Origin: Anthostomella pinea
Taxonomy: Eukaryota > Ascomycota > Sordariomycetes > Xylariales > Xylariaceae
DNA length: 64,000 nucleotides
Direction of reading: 5' to 3'
Assembly (NCBI GenBank): GCA_963556695.1
Contig: CAUWAG010000008.1
Coordinates: forward strand, 930,001 to 994,000
A program made the translations under genes and the position numbers. Under the pieces are notes generated by a model. That model made no database searches. It worked only from the letters and a program-made list of their open reading frames with translations, and had not been told where the DNA came from. Within the stretch, counting starts at the first letter, position 1, and every line of letters begins with the position of its first letter. Positions 46,340-57,600 of the stretch are shown one piece after another.

Positions 46340-48269
46340 ACATCTCCCACCCCCCTGCGGACCACCCCCCCACGGACCAGCGCGTTCTGACCCACAAACG
46401 CGTAATTCACCAACCACCAGGATTATGATGATCTACCATCTACACCATCACTTTTGCATCTTTTTTTTCACAAAGCACACTATTTGAATCCTTATCCACT
46501 GCTGAATCTCATGATGTCATTTTGCGACCGTCAAATAAAAGCTGAAGCCGCCATTTTGGCCATCCAACGCGGAGCTTCAGTCCGCTCGTCAGCCCTCGAA
46601 TGGCAAATCAGTCGCTCGTACGTCAACCGACGAATCTCTGGCACCCCAACGCGGAATGAGACCAGCGCTCTCTAACAGGCTCTCTCACCGTATCTCGAAC
46701 ATAAGCTGGCAAGCTGGGCCCTGGGGCAAGCACGGTTAGGGTATTCTCTGGCGGTCTCTAAGTTCTGTCTCATGGCCCAGCGGATGCTCCATGCCACCGG
46801 GGATGCTCGAGAATTAGGGAAAAATTGGGCATCCAAGTTCCGAAACCCGGAAGTCAAGATAATGAAGTCTCGTGTTATCGACTACAACCGAGTGAATGGT
46901 GCTACAGCGGCAAATATCAACATTTTTTTCGATCGGTGTGACGCCCCTGACGTGGTTAACCTCATGCCAGCACGCTGGTACAACGTCGACGAAATGGGAA
47001 TCGCCCAGGGGGTTGGGGACTCCCATTGGGTGGTCTCCGAGGCCTCCAGCAACGTGGCTATGAAGAAAGGGGTCAAGAAGGGTGAATGGATAACTGCCCT
47101 AAAGTGTGTGAGCGGATCTGATGAGACCTTGCCGCCGCTGGTGATTCTTAAAGGGGTTAATGTACAAGCCTAGTAATTTAGCAACCAAAATGAGGGCAAA
47201 TTCACTAACTGGAGGTTTATTATGTCGCCCAATGGATGGACCTCAAATCCCATTGCGTTAGAATGGCTTCAACGTATCTTTATTCCTCACATTCGGGAGG
47301 TCCACGGCAACACATGGGTGGTTTTGGTGTGTGATGGCCATGACTCCCACACGAATGACGAGTTCCTAGCCATCTGCTTGAGAAATAAAGTATGGTTGAT
47401 CTTTTATGAACCTCACTGCTCCCATGTAGTCCAGGTATTAGATGTGAGAGTCTTCAATTTGGTGAAGAAGAGGTTGAAGACCTTACTCCAAGAGACGCCC
47501 AGCGGCCGTCTGGGACTCAGGCCATCTAAGGAGGAGGTTTTGGAGTGCTACGAACAGGCCCGGAAGGACATAATGACGCTCCTCAACATTAGAATTGCCT
47601 GGAAAAAGACTGGGATTGTTCCTCACAGCAGAGCGGAGGCATTGAAGTCGAAATATGTGATTCTGGAGGACAAGGGGGTGGCCAGGGCCCGCCAGAGGGA
47701 CACTAAGACTTCCGAGCGAGCCACAACACCAGATTTTCTCGAGATGGTAGCTAAAACCATTGTCACAATACCCTCTGGAAGCCGGGCTTTGCGGGAGAGT
47801 GCTCGAAAGCTCGAAAGAAAGGACCCTTCCTTTAAGGGGCTCTCTGAGCGCTTGTTAGTACGGAAGGCTGGCAAGGCCATGGATATTCAGGCTGCTACCA
47901 TTGCAAATCTACGGGCCAAATGTGAGCTGCTTGAGGCTCAAGTGGCTAAAAAGGCTAATACCACTCGAAAAGCAGTCAAACCAACACCAGGGGAACGATT
48001 CGTCACAATGGCTAACATAAGGGAGGCCAAAATGGAGCTGAGGAACAGGAGGGTCTATAGGGACTCCGCTGCAGGCGAAGAGGTCCCACAAGAGGTCCCT
48101 GGTGAAGATTTAGGGTCGGAATCAGATTCTAGGAGCTGTATTATGGTTAGAACACCACGACCTTAGTGTATTTAGCGACTGTGGTGGTTGTAGATGGCTT
48201 CATCTGAATGAGAGTGGTGTGGTGTGGAGTGGTCCGTGGGGGGGTGGTCCGCAGGGGGGGGTGAGATGT
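46340..48269 (+). mobile_element. Fot1/pogo-family transposon inserted in the copia element (element C)
   Basis: A 1930-bp element with GC-rich terminal inverted repeats beginning ACATCTC and containing CTGCGGACCACCCCCCCACG, flanked by TA at 46338-46339 and 48270-48271. It lies exactly inside the copia integrase frame: deleting it together with one TA restores ...ACVG-Y-LVGYNSTN. Its ends and protein differ from elements A and B, so it is a second family. It inserted after the copia element did. Confidence 0.93.
46508..48166 (+). pseudogene. Fot1/pogo DDE transposase of element C with three stop codons
   Basis: A single frame from MMSFCDRQIKAEAAILAIQR to SRSCIMVRTPRP, about 552 codons. The N-terminus is a psq-type helix-turn-helix, followed by a CENP-B-like domain (NWASKFRNPEVKIMKSR). 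The catalytic core shows WYNVDEMGIAQG, VVLVCDGHDSHTNDEF and VVQVLDVRVFN with 35 residues between the second and third Asp. The C-terminus is basic with helical segments. Stops are TAA at 46673-46675 and TAG-TAA at 47171-47176. Otherwise it is well preserved, so inactivation is relatively recent compared with the surrounding copia element. Confidence 0.88.
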
Positions 48270-48271
48270 TA

Positions 48272-50043
48272 GCCAACACAGGCTTTTGGGTTCAGCTTCT
48301 TGGGGCGGTCCTTTTTCTCCAGTGTGGTGGCAGTCATTACAAACATTTTGTAGCCATATACTCGTAGGCGTGTATGCATTGGTCTGCAGTCAGGGGTAAC
48401 TAGGCCGTCTCAAAATGTCAGATACTGGAAGAACATCTCATATGAGGTCTTCCAGTTGTGGTGCCAGGATAGTGTTTGGTTGTGGAGATACACTGCTGCA
48501 GTGTAGATGTGACACCGGATATATGTTGGAAGCTTGGCTCCGCTGCACATGGCAAGAGCTTTCGCTTTGATTACACCTCTCGAGTGTTCAATGCCTCCAT
48601 TTTGGTCTTGGGTGTGAGGTGTAGAGGGCTCGATTCGGATGTGGTTGTCTTTGATAAAGTCCTTAATGTCTTTTGACTTGGTGAACTCATTGTCTGCTTC
48701 TATAGCCTCGACGTCAATCTGGAACTGTACCTTTAGTATACTGACGATGCTTTGGAGGGCGCCAATTATGTGTTTTGTAGTTCTCCTTTTCGGGAAGTAT
48801 GTCTACATATATCTAGAGTATCTGTAAATGACAAACATAATACTCTAGTAGCCATCTGAGTCCTTCTCAAGGTCAAGGAAATCGATAGACAGGATGCTAC
48901 CTGGCTTGGTTAATGGTTACCTAGATGTTCTGCGTGTCTGTTTCTGAATTTTGGCCTTGCCACACCTGTTACACTGAGCAGTAGGGGGACCCTTGATTCT
49001 CACTCCTTTAGTATGCTTTGTGATCTGGGTGATTATTTCAAGGCCAGGATGTTCTAGTCGCCAGTGCCAGAGGTTCTTGTCACCCTTATTTGGAGCTCTT
49101 TCTATTCTAGAGTTGATCATCCTTATCCGCAGGGCAAAAGACGCTTTGGTTTTGCCTAGGGGTATGTTCTCTATGACCCATTGCCTAAACTTATCTGTGA
49201 GTTTGAACACCACTGAATCATCCTTTTGTCTGACATAGTTATTAAAAGCTTTGTTGTCCTAGTCGTATCTAAGCTTTTTGAGTTGCCATAAAGATACAAG
49301 GTTTGTTGCAAATCCTTCACAGAAAGCGACATTCCGTAGCGTCAAAATGAATAGTCCCAATGAGTCATGAGCAGTGATATCTACTTCTCTATATCCTAAG
49401 ATTGGTATAAAGGTGTCTCCTGCATATATTCTATTACCTATTGTAGCTCTGTGAAAGTTGTTAAAGCAAGTAATAACGTTAAAAAGATGTAAGGTTATGC
49501 AAGAGTCGAAGATTAACCAGTTGAGTAAGGGATAAGAAGCGGTTGTGTAAGAGGACTTTGTATTATTTACTAGGTAAGATGATGTTGCCTTCTTTGCGTG
49601 TGTTGGCACATGTTGTATTCTCTCGCCCCTTTCTTCAAGTCAATCACGCGGTGTCTGTCTCTTGGAAATTCGTGCCACTTTCTCAGATAGATTGTTGTCC
49701 TTTTTAAGCAGTATCTTGACCATTCGCTCCACACTGTGGTGGACTTTCCATTCATTTGGTCGCTTGTTTGGGAAGAGGTAAAAGCACTCTGTGAAGTGGT
49801 GCCCTTTACAATGGCATCCCTTGCATGCTTGAGTGGTTGAGGAAGCTTCTTTGTCGTTTTAACCCTTTTTGTGACGTTCTAATACGGTACAGGTATGTCC
49901 GAATGAGACAGAGCCCTGGAGCCCGTGGAACGTCAGGTATATCTACCACCATAGAATATTCAGTTGCCATCCTGAATATTCCACATCCTTTTGTGGGGAG
50001 CTTAGCCAATTGGTGTGGTGGTCAATTGCTATTCTGTGACAAG
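48272..50043 (-). pseudogene. copia gag/protease/integrase remnant
   Basis: Minus-strand pieces upstream of the inserted element C. They are the zinc knuckle (CKGCHCKGHHFTEC), the protease region with WLIFDSCITLHLFN and GYREVDITAHDSLGLFI, the pre-integrase segment NLWHWRLEHPGLEI with GPPTAQCNRCGKAK, and the integrase C-terminal KKLNPKACVG next to the insertion. The frame is broken in several places and the 5' start is missing. Confidence 0.8.
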
Positions 50044-50184
50044 TAATGCTTCACAGTTGACACGGGCCGACTACTGAACGGCATGGGTGTCGGCGCTGGC
50101 ACCCTCGTCTCACCGATCTACATCTCCGAGATCTCGCCCGCGCCGCAAAGAGGAATGCTCATGTCTGGGTATCAAGTCCTCGTG
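50044..50184 (+). repeat. 141-bp exact duplicate of the MFS transporter gene
   Basis: Identical base for base to 28381-28521, same orientation, offset 21663. It covers 13 bp up to the AG acceptor of the transporter intron plus the start of exon 2 (GRLLNGMGVGAGTLVSPIYI to MSGYQVLV). Because the pre-acceptor bases are included, the source was genomic DNA or unspliced RNA. The left neighbour is copia gag, the right neighbour the LINE. Confidence 0.97.
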
Positions 50185-50709
50185 AGGCCCACTGTTTGGT
50201 GGAATGATGACTGCAAAGCAGCTGTTCAGACATACAGGGCCCTTTCTAAACAGATTACAAACCAAGAAAGGCGGAATTCAGCCCGACGGGAATTTTGCCG
50301 CGTGGTTTGGAAAGCTAGGAGAGAGTACTGGCAGACTCTAATCAATTCAGCAACTGAGCCAAAGGACCTATACAGAATCGTCTCTTGGCACAAGCTATCA
50401 GCAGGATTGCGTTCCCCTCTACTCATCATAGGAGACCAAATATTTGAGTCACAAGAGAGCAAGGCAAATACACTACGCTCAGCCACGCTTAAACAAAGTA
50501 CCTCAGACAACGATATCTTCGACCCCGGGTCTGCTCAGGTCACACAACCCAAGCCACACATCCCCCTTGAGTACCATGTCGGACTGGAAGAGGCTGAAGG
50601 GTGCACTTTAGGGACCAAAAACAACTCCCCGGGAGTAGATACCCTCACAGTACAGATTCTGAAAGCTTGCTGGCCAGTCATTAGGAAACATATCAGAGCC
50701 CTTTTTTAG
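50083..50709 (+). CDS. Chimeric open frame: transporter N-part fused to LINE linker/RT start
   Basis: A 208-codon frame from MGVGAGTLVSPIYISEI (34 transporter codons) that passes at 50184/50185 without a break into LINE sequence (RPTVWWNDDCKAAVQTYRAL to RKHIRALF). The right part corresponds to the region between endonuclease and reverse transcriptase of Tad-like elements (WWNDDC, PGVDTLTVQIL). There is no evidence of expression; the fusion in frame may be accidental. Not likely a functional protein. Confidence 0.5.
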   Translation: MGVGAGTLVSPIYISEISPAPQRGMLMSGYQVLVRPTVWWNDDCKAAVQTYRALSKQITNQERRNSARREFCRVVWKARREYWQTLINSATEPKDLYRIVSWHKLSAGLRSPLLIIGDQIFESQESKANTLRSATLKQSTSDNDIFDPGSAQVTQPKPHIPLEYHVGLEEAEGCTLGTKNNSPGVDTLTVQILKACWPVIRKHIRALF

Positions 50710-52535
50710 ACCTGTCTACAGATCAGACACCACCCTAAATCATTCAAAGTAGTTAAGGTGGTGATAATCACAAAACCAGGCAAGACAGACTATTCCAACC
50801 CCCGGGCCTACAGATCAATATCGCTGTTATCATGTCTTTGCAAAGGCCTAAAATAACTCATCACAAAAAGAATTGCCTGGTTTATTATTAAACTTGGAAT
50901 TCTAGCTCCACAACATTTTGGAGCTCTACCAAAGCGCTCTGCCACTGACTTGGTAGCTGCACTCATACATGATATTGAGCAGGCCAACGACCAAGGCCTC
51001 ATTGCAACGGTAGTCACGTCAGACGTGAAAGGGGCCTTTGATGCTGCCCTAATGGGACGGCTGGTGGTTCGCATGAGAGAACAGGGCTGGCCGGGCTTTC
51101 TCATAAGATAGGTCCAGTCATTCATGTCTGAGCGGTCCGCAAGGGTTTGGGTTGAAAGTATTGTGACCGATATTAAAGCTCTCATTTATGGGCTACCACA
51201 AGGCTCACCAGCCTCTCCAATCCTTTACATGCTGTATACAGAGCCAATCTGCGCCCGACTTGGTATAAAAAAGAGACGCTTTGGATATGCAGACAGCCTA
51301 GCAATTCTCTGCATTGGAAAGAACCTTAAAGAAACAACTAAAGAGGCTTCTGAAAATCTTCACTTGCTTAATTAATGGGGACATAATAACGCTTTTGAAT
51401 TTGACCCTGACAAAACTGAGATCATGCACTTCTTAAGGAAAAAGAACTCAAACAACCCTCTAGTCCGCCACAGGACGATAAACAAAACAGCAAAGGACTC
51501 CATGCAATGGCTGGGTGTCTTCCTGGATAGAAAACTAAACTTCAAAGATCACGTTTTCTACTGGCCAAGAAAGCTAATAGGGTAGCAAATCACCTTTGAG
51601 GACTATGCAACACAGTCAAAGGACTTCCAGTAAAGTCAACCAAGAGGGCTGTGAAAGCTTGTGTTATTCCTATTTTTACACACGGCCTGGAAGCCTGGTA
51701 CCCAGGAATCAAGAAAGTTGGGAGCTAAGGTGGGACATCAGCATGTCGCATTAAGGGGCTTCTTGGAACAATAGATGCCGTACTTGTGACGGCCTGCACA
51801 GACCTTCCCACATGACAAGTGGATACTTCCTAATAGGGGAAGGATCTGACCAGAGGATCCTCTTAAAGGGGCAACCTCCCACTGTACCTATCTCTCTCTC
51901 TCTTCCTTTCCTCTCTAGTCTTGATATTCTCGTCAATAGAGTAATAGCTGCTTGCTGCCGGCCATGTCCCAGCTCCTCAGTACGCTCGCCGTGACAGTAC
52001 TACGAACGGCGATCAGGGCTATCTTGCCAGTCTGGAAAACACACCCTGGACATATCCTACACTTTGAATCACAGATTCCCCTAGCAGGAGTTCTTACAGA
52101 GTCAATAAGACGACGTCACGGTCCCTGACTAGGACGAATAGACCAGAGACACCCTCTTGTTGGCAGGCTCCAAATACAAGCTCGCAAGAATCCAACAAGG
52201 CTACAAAGGAGCTTCCAACTAGTCCCTGATTTCCAGAGACCAACACTTACCAGGCCATCATAAAAAAAGCCCCCAGTCTGTAAAGACAAAGACAAAGAAA
52301 CAGAGCTCTTTAAGCAATGGCTACAACAGAGAAACATGAACACTGACCTTGTCATCTATTCAGATGGATCACAGTTGGACGACCAAGGCACAACCCGCAC
52401 TGGATAGGGTTATACCATCAGGAAAGGCGGCACTACACAAGAAGTATACCGGGGAAAGGGCAGACTTCTCCAAGCAGAAGTAATAGATACTAAAGTCCAT
52501 AGTGTTCTCCAAGGTCTTGCAGCAGTCAGGGCAAT

Positions 52536-52640
52536 TGTTTGTTTGTTTGTTTGTTTTGTATTTAACGTGGGGGTAGCTCCTCAGTAGTGCAAACCACGCC
52601 TCCCAGAGCCTCTGCATCGCAGGGTTGTGGAGGTCTCAAG
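52536..52640 (-). mobile_element. Short (CAAA)n-tailed element, copy 2, inside LINE RNase H
   Basis: The complete unit lies on minus: GAGACCTCCACAACCCTGCG start, TCTGGGAGGCGTGGTTTGCA, GAGGAGCTACCCCCACG, then the (CAAA)n tail. It splits the LINE RNase H domain between AAVRAI and the VCLDNMLVVDGLNG segment. Its orientation is opposite to copy 3, forming a 100-bp inverted pair about 760 bp apart. Confidence 0.8.
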
Positions 52641-53400
52641 ATAATGGACACAGAAAACAGCTATATGTCTGCCTGGACAACATGTTAGTGGTAGATGGGC
52701 TCAATGGGACTCCACCCGAGACATCACAGAACATTTTTCTATGATTTTGAGAACTTGCCACAGCACACACTCCTGGAGTAACCGTCAAGTGGATTCCTGG
52801 ACACAGAGATATTAATGGCAACGAAGCTGCCGACACACTAACAAAAGAGGGTGCCATGCTAGAAACAGACACGACAAACCTTCCTACAATCTCTTAGGTC
52901 AAGAGAGATCTCAAAAAAAAGGACAAGAAAGAGTTCAACCAATGATAAAAAGACCAATCAGAACCTAGGTATCAAGAAGTATACTCACATACAGTAACTG
53001 AAAGAGACCTTATATCTTTTAAAAGGAGTACTTTACACAGACTTCTAGCGGCCAGATCTGGACATGGCGACTTTGCCAGATACCATGAACGCTTTGGGCA
53101 TACAGACTCGAATGATCACTGCAGCTGTGGTGAAAAGAAAACACCACAACACATTTTCTTTTGTAAGAGGCTGGGGAAAAACCAGCTGCTGCCTAGGTAC
53201 TCGCCTAGGACAGCTTGTTTACAATACTTAGGGGAGAGGAGCACAGAATGGGCAAAATTCGTGGAAAAGAGCAAGTTCTTTTCAACAATCTGCCCCCGAT
53301 AGATAGCTTTTTTTAAAGGACCAGATGGATGATCCTAAGGTCATACCGCCGCAACAACGGTGATGGGCCCGTGAGCGGGACTGACTGTACTTATTATCTT

Positions 53401-53502
53401 GAGACCTCCACAACCCTGCGATACAGAGGCTCTGGGAGGCGTGGTTTGCACTACTGAGGAGCTACCCCCCACGTTAAATACAAAACAAACAAACAAAACA
53501 AA
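53401..53502 (+). mobile_element. Short (CAAA)n-tailed element, copy 3, at LINE/host-gene border
   Basis: Plus orientation, from GAGACCTCCACAACCCTGCG to the tail CAAAACAAACAAACAAAAC at 53481-53499. Directly right of it starts host coding sequence. Its minus-strand reading supplies the last 17 codons and stop of the truncated host gene. Confidence 0.8.
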
Positions 53503-54638
53503 GTGTTCTTCACAGCACTATACGCAACACCAGGCCCAAATCTCTGCATCACCTTATCGGTATGCCACTTCCCAATCTCCACGTTGATCAGTCTCAGTCG
53601 TTCCTTGCCCGGCTCCGCTGAATTTTCAGGCACTGCTTTCGTGAAGAATAGCGTCACACTGGCTTCATCGACATCCGATTGCAGCCCCGACCTTACAGGC
53701 CACGGAATATTCCTGATTGACACCCCTGAACCGTCCCAAGCACTGGTATACCGGTCCCATGCCGTGCGCCACTCCGCCTGTTCCTTCTGTGCCTGCTCTC
53801 GAGCCTCGCGCTCGCGCTTCTCCTGGGCTATGCGCACTTTCTCTTGGAAGGCCCTCTCGCGCTCTTCCCTTTCCTTGCGCTGGCGTTCCTGGGTCCTCTT
53901 CCGAACTTCTTCTTCGCAACGCGCTTGTTCTCGTCTCTTGCGCTCCTCGTCTTCCCGACACCGCCGTATCTGTTCTTCTTGTTCTATCCTGTCTTGGCGC
54001 TGCTCCTGTGCCTGGGTGCTCGTCGGCTGGGCGGTGTGCGTGTCTCTCCGCTTCATCTCGGCTTGTAACCGGGCCAGATTGTCCTGCATCTGCTTCATCA
54101 TGGCCTTGAGCTCATCGTTGGAACAATCGTCTTCCGCCTCTTTCTTGAAGTTGGCACCGGCATTGAAGCTCAGTGGAAAACGACTGGGCGCGGTTGCGCC
54201 GTGGCTGCCATGGTCGCTGCCGCCTCCGCTGTTACTGTCATTATCGCTATCGCATGAGCTGACCGTCTCGTTGTCTGCCGCCCAGTCCTCCAGGTCGGAT
54301 TGCCAATCTTTAGCTATATGGGAAGCTTGATTGCCGCGCGCATTCCGAGCTCGGAGGCCGTGGAGATAACACAGCATGTGCTCGGCGGCTTTCTCGAGAT
54401 CGGGCGAAAGGGCTGCCTTGGACGCATCTTGGCGTGCTAGCTTGTTGAGTATGCTCTGGCCGCAGCCGATGGTTGCTGCGGCGGGCTTGTTTCGGCATCT
54501 TCTCCCCATTGAAGGTGCCGTGCCCACGCAGGTGATGAAGCCTCTACACGGGTTGATGAGCCCGAGAACTGTTTCCGGGTCCCATTTATGACATGTCGGG
54601 TTGGAGGAATAGAAGGATGGTGCACGGCTGTAAGGCAT
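53451..54638 (-). pseudogene. Coiled-coil protein of unknown function, C-terminus replaced by transposon
   Basis: A 395-codon frame starting MPYSRAPSFYSSNPTCHKW. Residues about 37-100 form a Cys/Arg-rich module (CVGTAPSMGRRCRNK, ILNKLARQ, LCYLHGLRARN) of a type I believe recurs in fungal proteins. An acidic Ser-rich linker follows, then a long charged coiled coil (about 190-290, dense E/R/Q/K), then DEASVTLFFTKAVPENSAEPG and a segment up to YSAVKN. At 53502/53503 the frame enters the (CAAA)n element and ends TLFCLFVLYLTWGVAPQ. The normal C-terminus is lost. It may still be expressed as a shortened protein. Confidence 0.7.
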
Positions 54639-57600
54639 TGTCGCAAGATCAAAAGGGGTTTGGCAAGCAAATAAAGAGGCAGTAACTTATGGTCTGCACA
54701 GTGATGATGATGTTCCGCCTCTGGGAAGTTTCGAAGATGATGCCGAACACGATTCTCTTATACACATCAGCCGTGATGGCCTCGACCAAAGCCCGACTGC
54801 GCACCTACATGGCCGGCGCGAACGCAACTGAGCGCCCTGCATAGGATTCCCACCATAGCCTTGGAGGCGGAGTCGCAAGGCGCACGCCTCAACCCCTGGG
54901 CCTGCATGCGGGCCGTCACCACTGTCACATTCTACACCCCTCACCCATGCCCCAACTGGATGCGATGATTGGGCAATGTCGGGTTGGAGACCCAAAGGGA
55001 AAAATGCCTCCCACGAGCTCGGCCATTGGCACCTACCCAATCAGGTCAGTTGTGGTAAGGGGTGGAGGGGGGTCATAGTGTGATTGCTGTTCCAGGATGC
55101 TACTTCGTCGGCCTGCAGATTCAGCCTCAGCCAAGAGGGTGCGTGGGACGCGTTCTTGAAGAATGGCGCTCGAAGCGTTCGGCACTGGTACTCAAACGAG
55201 AGACCTGTGCCTGGATTCATTTGGCGTCGTAAATGGGAGTTAGGGTTAGGGTCAGGGTTAGGTGGCCATCACACCCAGACGAGTAGTGAGTTGAGCGGCA
55301 GGATCTGAACTGGCCATGCTATCAATCAACACCATCTTAATGTCTGAAAAACTATTTACCTACCTGAGACACAGGGACAGACCGTGAACAAGTCAGCCAC
55401 TCAGCCATTCGATGGGCTTGATTCCATTGCTTCCCAGAAACATTCTGAACGCAGCAGACTGGCCTCATGCAACCCCACGGTGGCTGTGGGAGTCTGGATC
55501 TGGCACCAACAGTAACGGTTTGAGGTGGAGCATCCAATCAAAGAGCATACCGACCAGCTGGTACGATTGTTGACTGGCTGACTTCCCCTGGATTCTGTAT
55601 CACATCATGATCCTCGTCGGCAGAGGTCGGCTTTGGCGTCGCTTTAGGTGGCCCGGCGCATAGTCTCAACCACGAACTGGGCAGTGTCCACTGTCGAAAT
55701 GTAAATGGAAGTGTCGCGTTGCATGCCTGCGGGTGCACGTAGTCCTTCCTCCTGAGAAGTACCTAGCTCACTTGTTAGGTCAACTCACATCTGATCAATT
55801 GGAACCCAGGACTGTTGGGATCGAGCTGCATGTCAACACTGACATCGGCTTGGACACAGAGCTCGCTAACTCGGAGCATTGTTTTTGCTATCGGGAACTG
55901 GTCCAGAAGTTTCCAGTTGCAGAGTCCAGACCTATCCAGGTACCTAAGCGGAATCATGCAGCCTCCTTCACATAGCACACTGAACATGTTAACGCTGGCA
56001 TTCTCCAACCGCGCATGGCTTCTGCGGAGATAGGGGTCTGGTGTCCTGACTTCAGCTCTATGATAAGATTCCGTGTAGGTGGTTCGCTGCAACAGTGATT
56101 TCCTTGACAGGGAGGACGCAATATCAGCTGATAGTTGCGAAACCCCAACGGCATCCATCTCTTCTGAGGCTGGGTTATCTGCCACCCAGAATATGCCCAT
56201 ACTCTAAGCATTGCGCCACATACCTGCAAGTTGCAACGTAGGCGGCGGGCTGGTAGGCTAGCTGCAGTATATATACACCAACAGCCCAGGTCATACCATT
56301 TCTTCATTTCGTAAGGGGGCGGCACTTCGACCATCATCATTGCATTCTTATTTCAAAGCAGCCGCAACATCGCGTATGTCAGCTCAGGGGGGAAAGGCCC
56401 GTGAACTAGTACACATTGCCTCAAGTGTTCTCATCCGTTTCTATGTAACTGTGGACCATCTACAAGAGACTGTTGGCCGGTTCTGCAACCACAAGCCAGT
56501 CCTTCACCTGAAGGGATTCGAAGAGCCTCGTATCTGAGGAGATGAACGAATACCGCTGCAGGCTTTAGGCTGCACGCAATTCGACCATTCCGAAAACCAT
56601 GGAGGCATGCATTCCGTCAGCACATACCCTAGGAATCGATATCGTCGAAAACAGCTCTAGTGGTCGAGCTTAAGCTGTTATGACGAGTAAAGTGTGTGTA
56701 GAAGGAGGCTACCAGTACTAATGAATTCCCCCCCTAGGCGGTCTGATATGACATCTGGCAGCTTTCAGGGCCTGTCCTGAAGGCATATGGAGCATGTGAA
56801 TCCTCCACGAACGACTGAGCATATTACATGATGCACAAGATGTGCGCAGACTGGATGGCCGGGCTTGGGTGTGCATCTTGAAGGGGACATGCAAACGACT
56901 GCGGTGGTGATGCGCGAGTCGGAGTTGACGTGACTGTTCGGCTGCCTTTTCCTGGATGGGGCTGTGTTTTCATGGGGAGTAAACGAAACCTCGGGCGTTT
57001 CCCGTGCTATCTGGGTCGATTTTACGTGACGCAGTGACCGGCAACGTGCTCAGGGAGCTCAACTGCTTCAACGTGGGTACTCGTTGATGACTTGAGGTCA
57101 TCAGTAATGTGTCGGGCGGTCCAACGACACCAAGAAAGAACAGGGAAAGGCACAAGCGGTATTCACCTTTGCTAGCCCGTATATACTAGGTAGATGGTGA
57201 AAGGCCTCGAGACTGAGGTTCGGCAGGTACTGTGCCCTGCGCATAGGCCTCGGCAAAATCAACACCCACCTGCAGACTGGAGATACTCTCCACGTGCCGG
57301 AGCTACTTCATCTCGCAATCACCTCTTGGATGTTCTCAGTGCAGATGCAGAAAATTAGTTGTAATGAGAGATCAAATGACTGCATATATTCCAAAGGCCT
57401 CTGCATAACTAGTATGTAGTGCATGCATATGTAATGTTGATGAGGATTGGGTGTACAAAACTTCTGCTATCAGGTACCTACCTAGGTAGGCAGGCACCAT
57501 GCACCTCGTCACCTCCTACAGGCACCGTTCGGTACTGCCTCAAATCAAGACGCCAGGCAGCAATTGATCATTCTGACTCTGCAGATATCTGATTCAGTCG

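Larger units (their letters stand above)
43771..50043 (-). mobile_element. Ty1/copia retrotransposon, degenerate, interrupted and 5'-truncated
   Basis: Minus-strand order matches Ty1/copia. A gag zinc knuckle (CKGCHCKGHHFTEC, about 49815) comes first, then a protease region (about 49260-49610), the pre-integrase GAG domain (NLWHWRLEHPGLEIITQITK, about 49100) and integrase C-terminal sequence. After the inserted element C come the linker, reverse transcriptase and RNase H, ending at the putative LTR. The reading frame contains several stops. The RT active site reads YVND instead of YVDD. The 5' end (LTR and most of gag) is missing: at 50044 sequence switches to the duplicated transporter fragment. 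About 4.3 kb of copia sequence remains without the insertion. Confidence 0.85.
50185..53502 (+). mobile_element. Tad-like LINE (non-LTR retrotransposon), 5'-truncated and degenerate
   Basis: Starts in the linker after the missing endonuclease. RT motifs follow: KRSATDLVAALIHDIEQAN, VVTSDVKGAFDAA, YGLPQGSPASPILYMLYTEP and FGYADSLAIL, where YADD is expected. An RNase H domain follows (YSDGSQLDDQGT at about 52360; WIPGHRDINGNEAADTLTKE at about 52790) and the terminal Cys-rich HCSCGEKKTPQHIFFCKR at about 53120. Several stops break the frame. RNase H is interrupted by copy 2 of the short element. The 3' end is the (CAAA)n-tailed unit at 53401-53502, which may be its own terminus. The 5' side joins the 141-bp transporter fragment. 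Confidence 0.85.

Noticed and set aside
43771..50043. Possible intact copia element
   Set aside because: No 5' LTR, a mutated active site, several stops and a 1.9-kb insertion.
51100..51200. Possible complete, active LINE reverse transcriptase
   Set aside because: The frame contains several stops and the active-site motif reads YADS rather than YADD.
53503..54330. Plus-strand 275-codon frame antisense to the coiled-coil gene
   Set aside because: It mirrors a Glu/Arg-rich coiled coil on minus, which always yields Ser/Arg/Leu-rich antisense frames; the minus protein is the convincing one.
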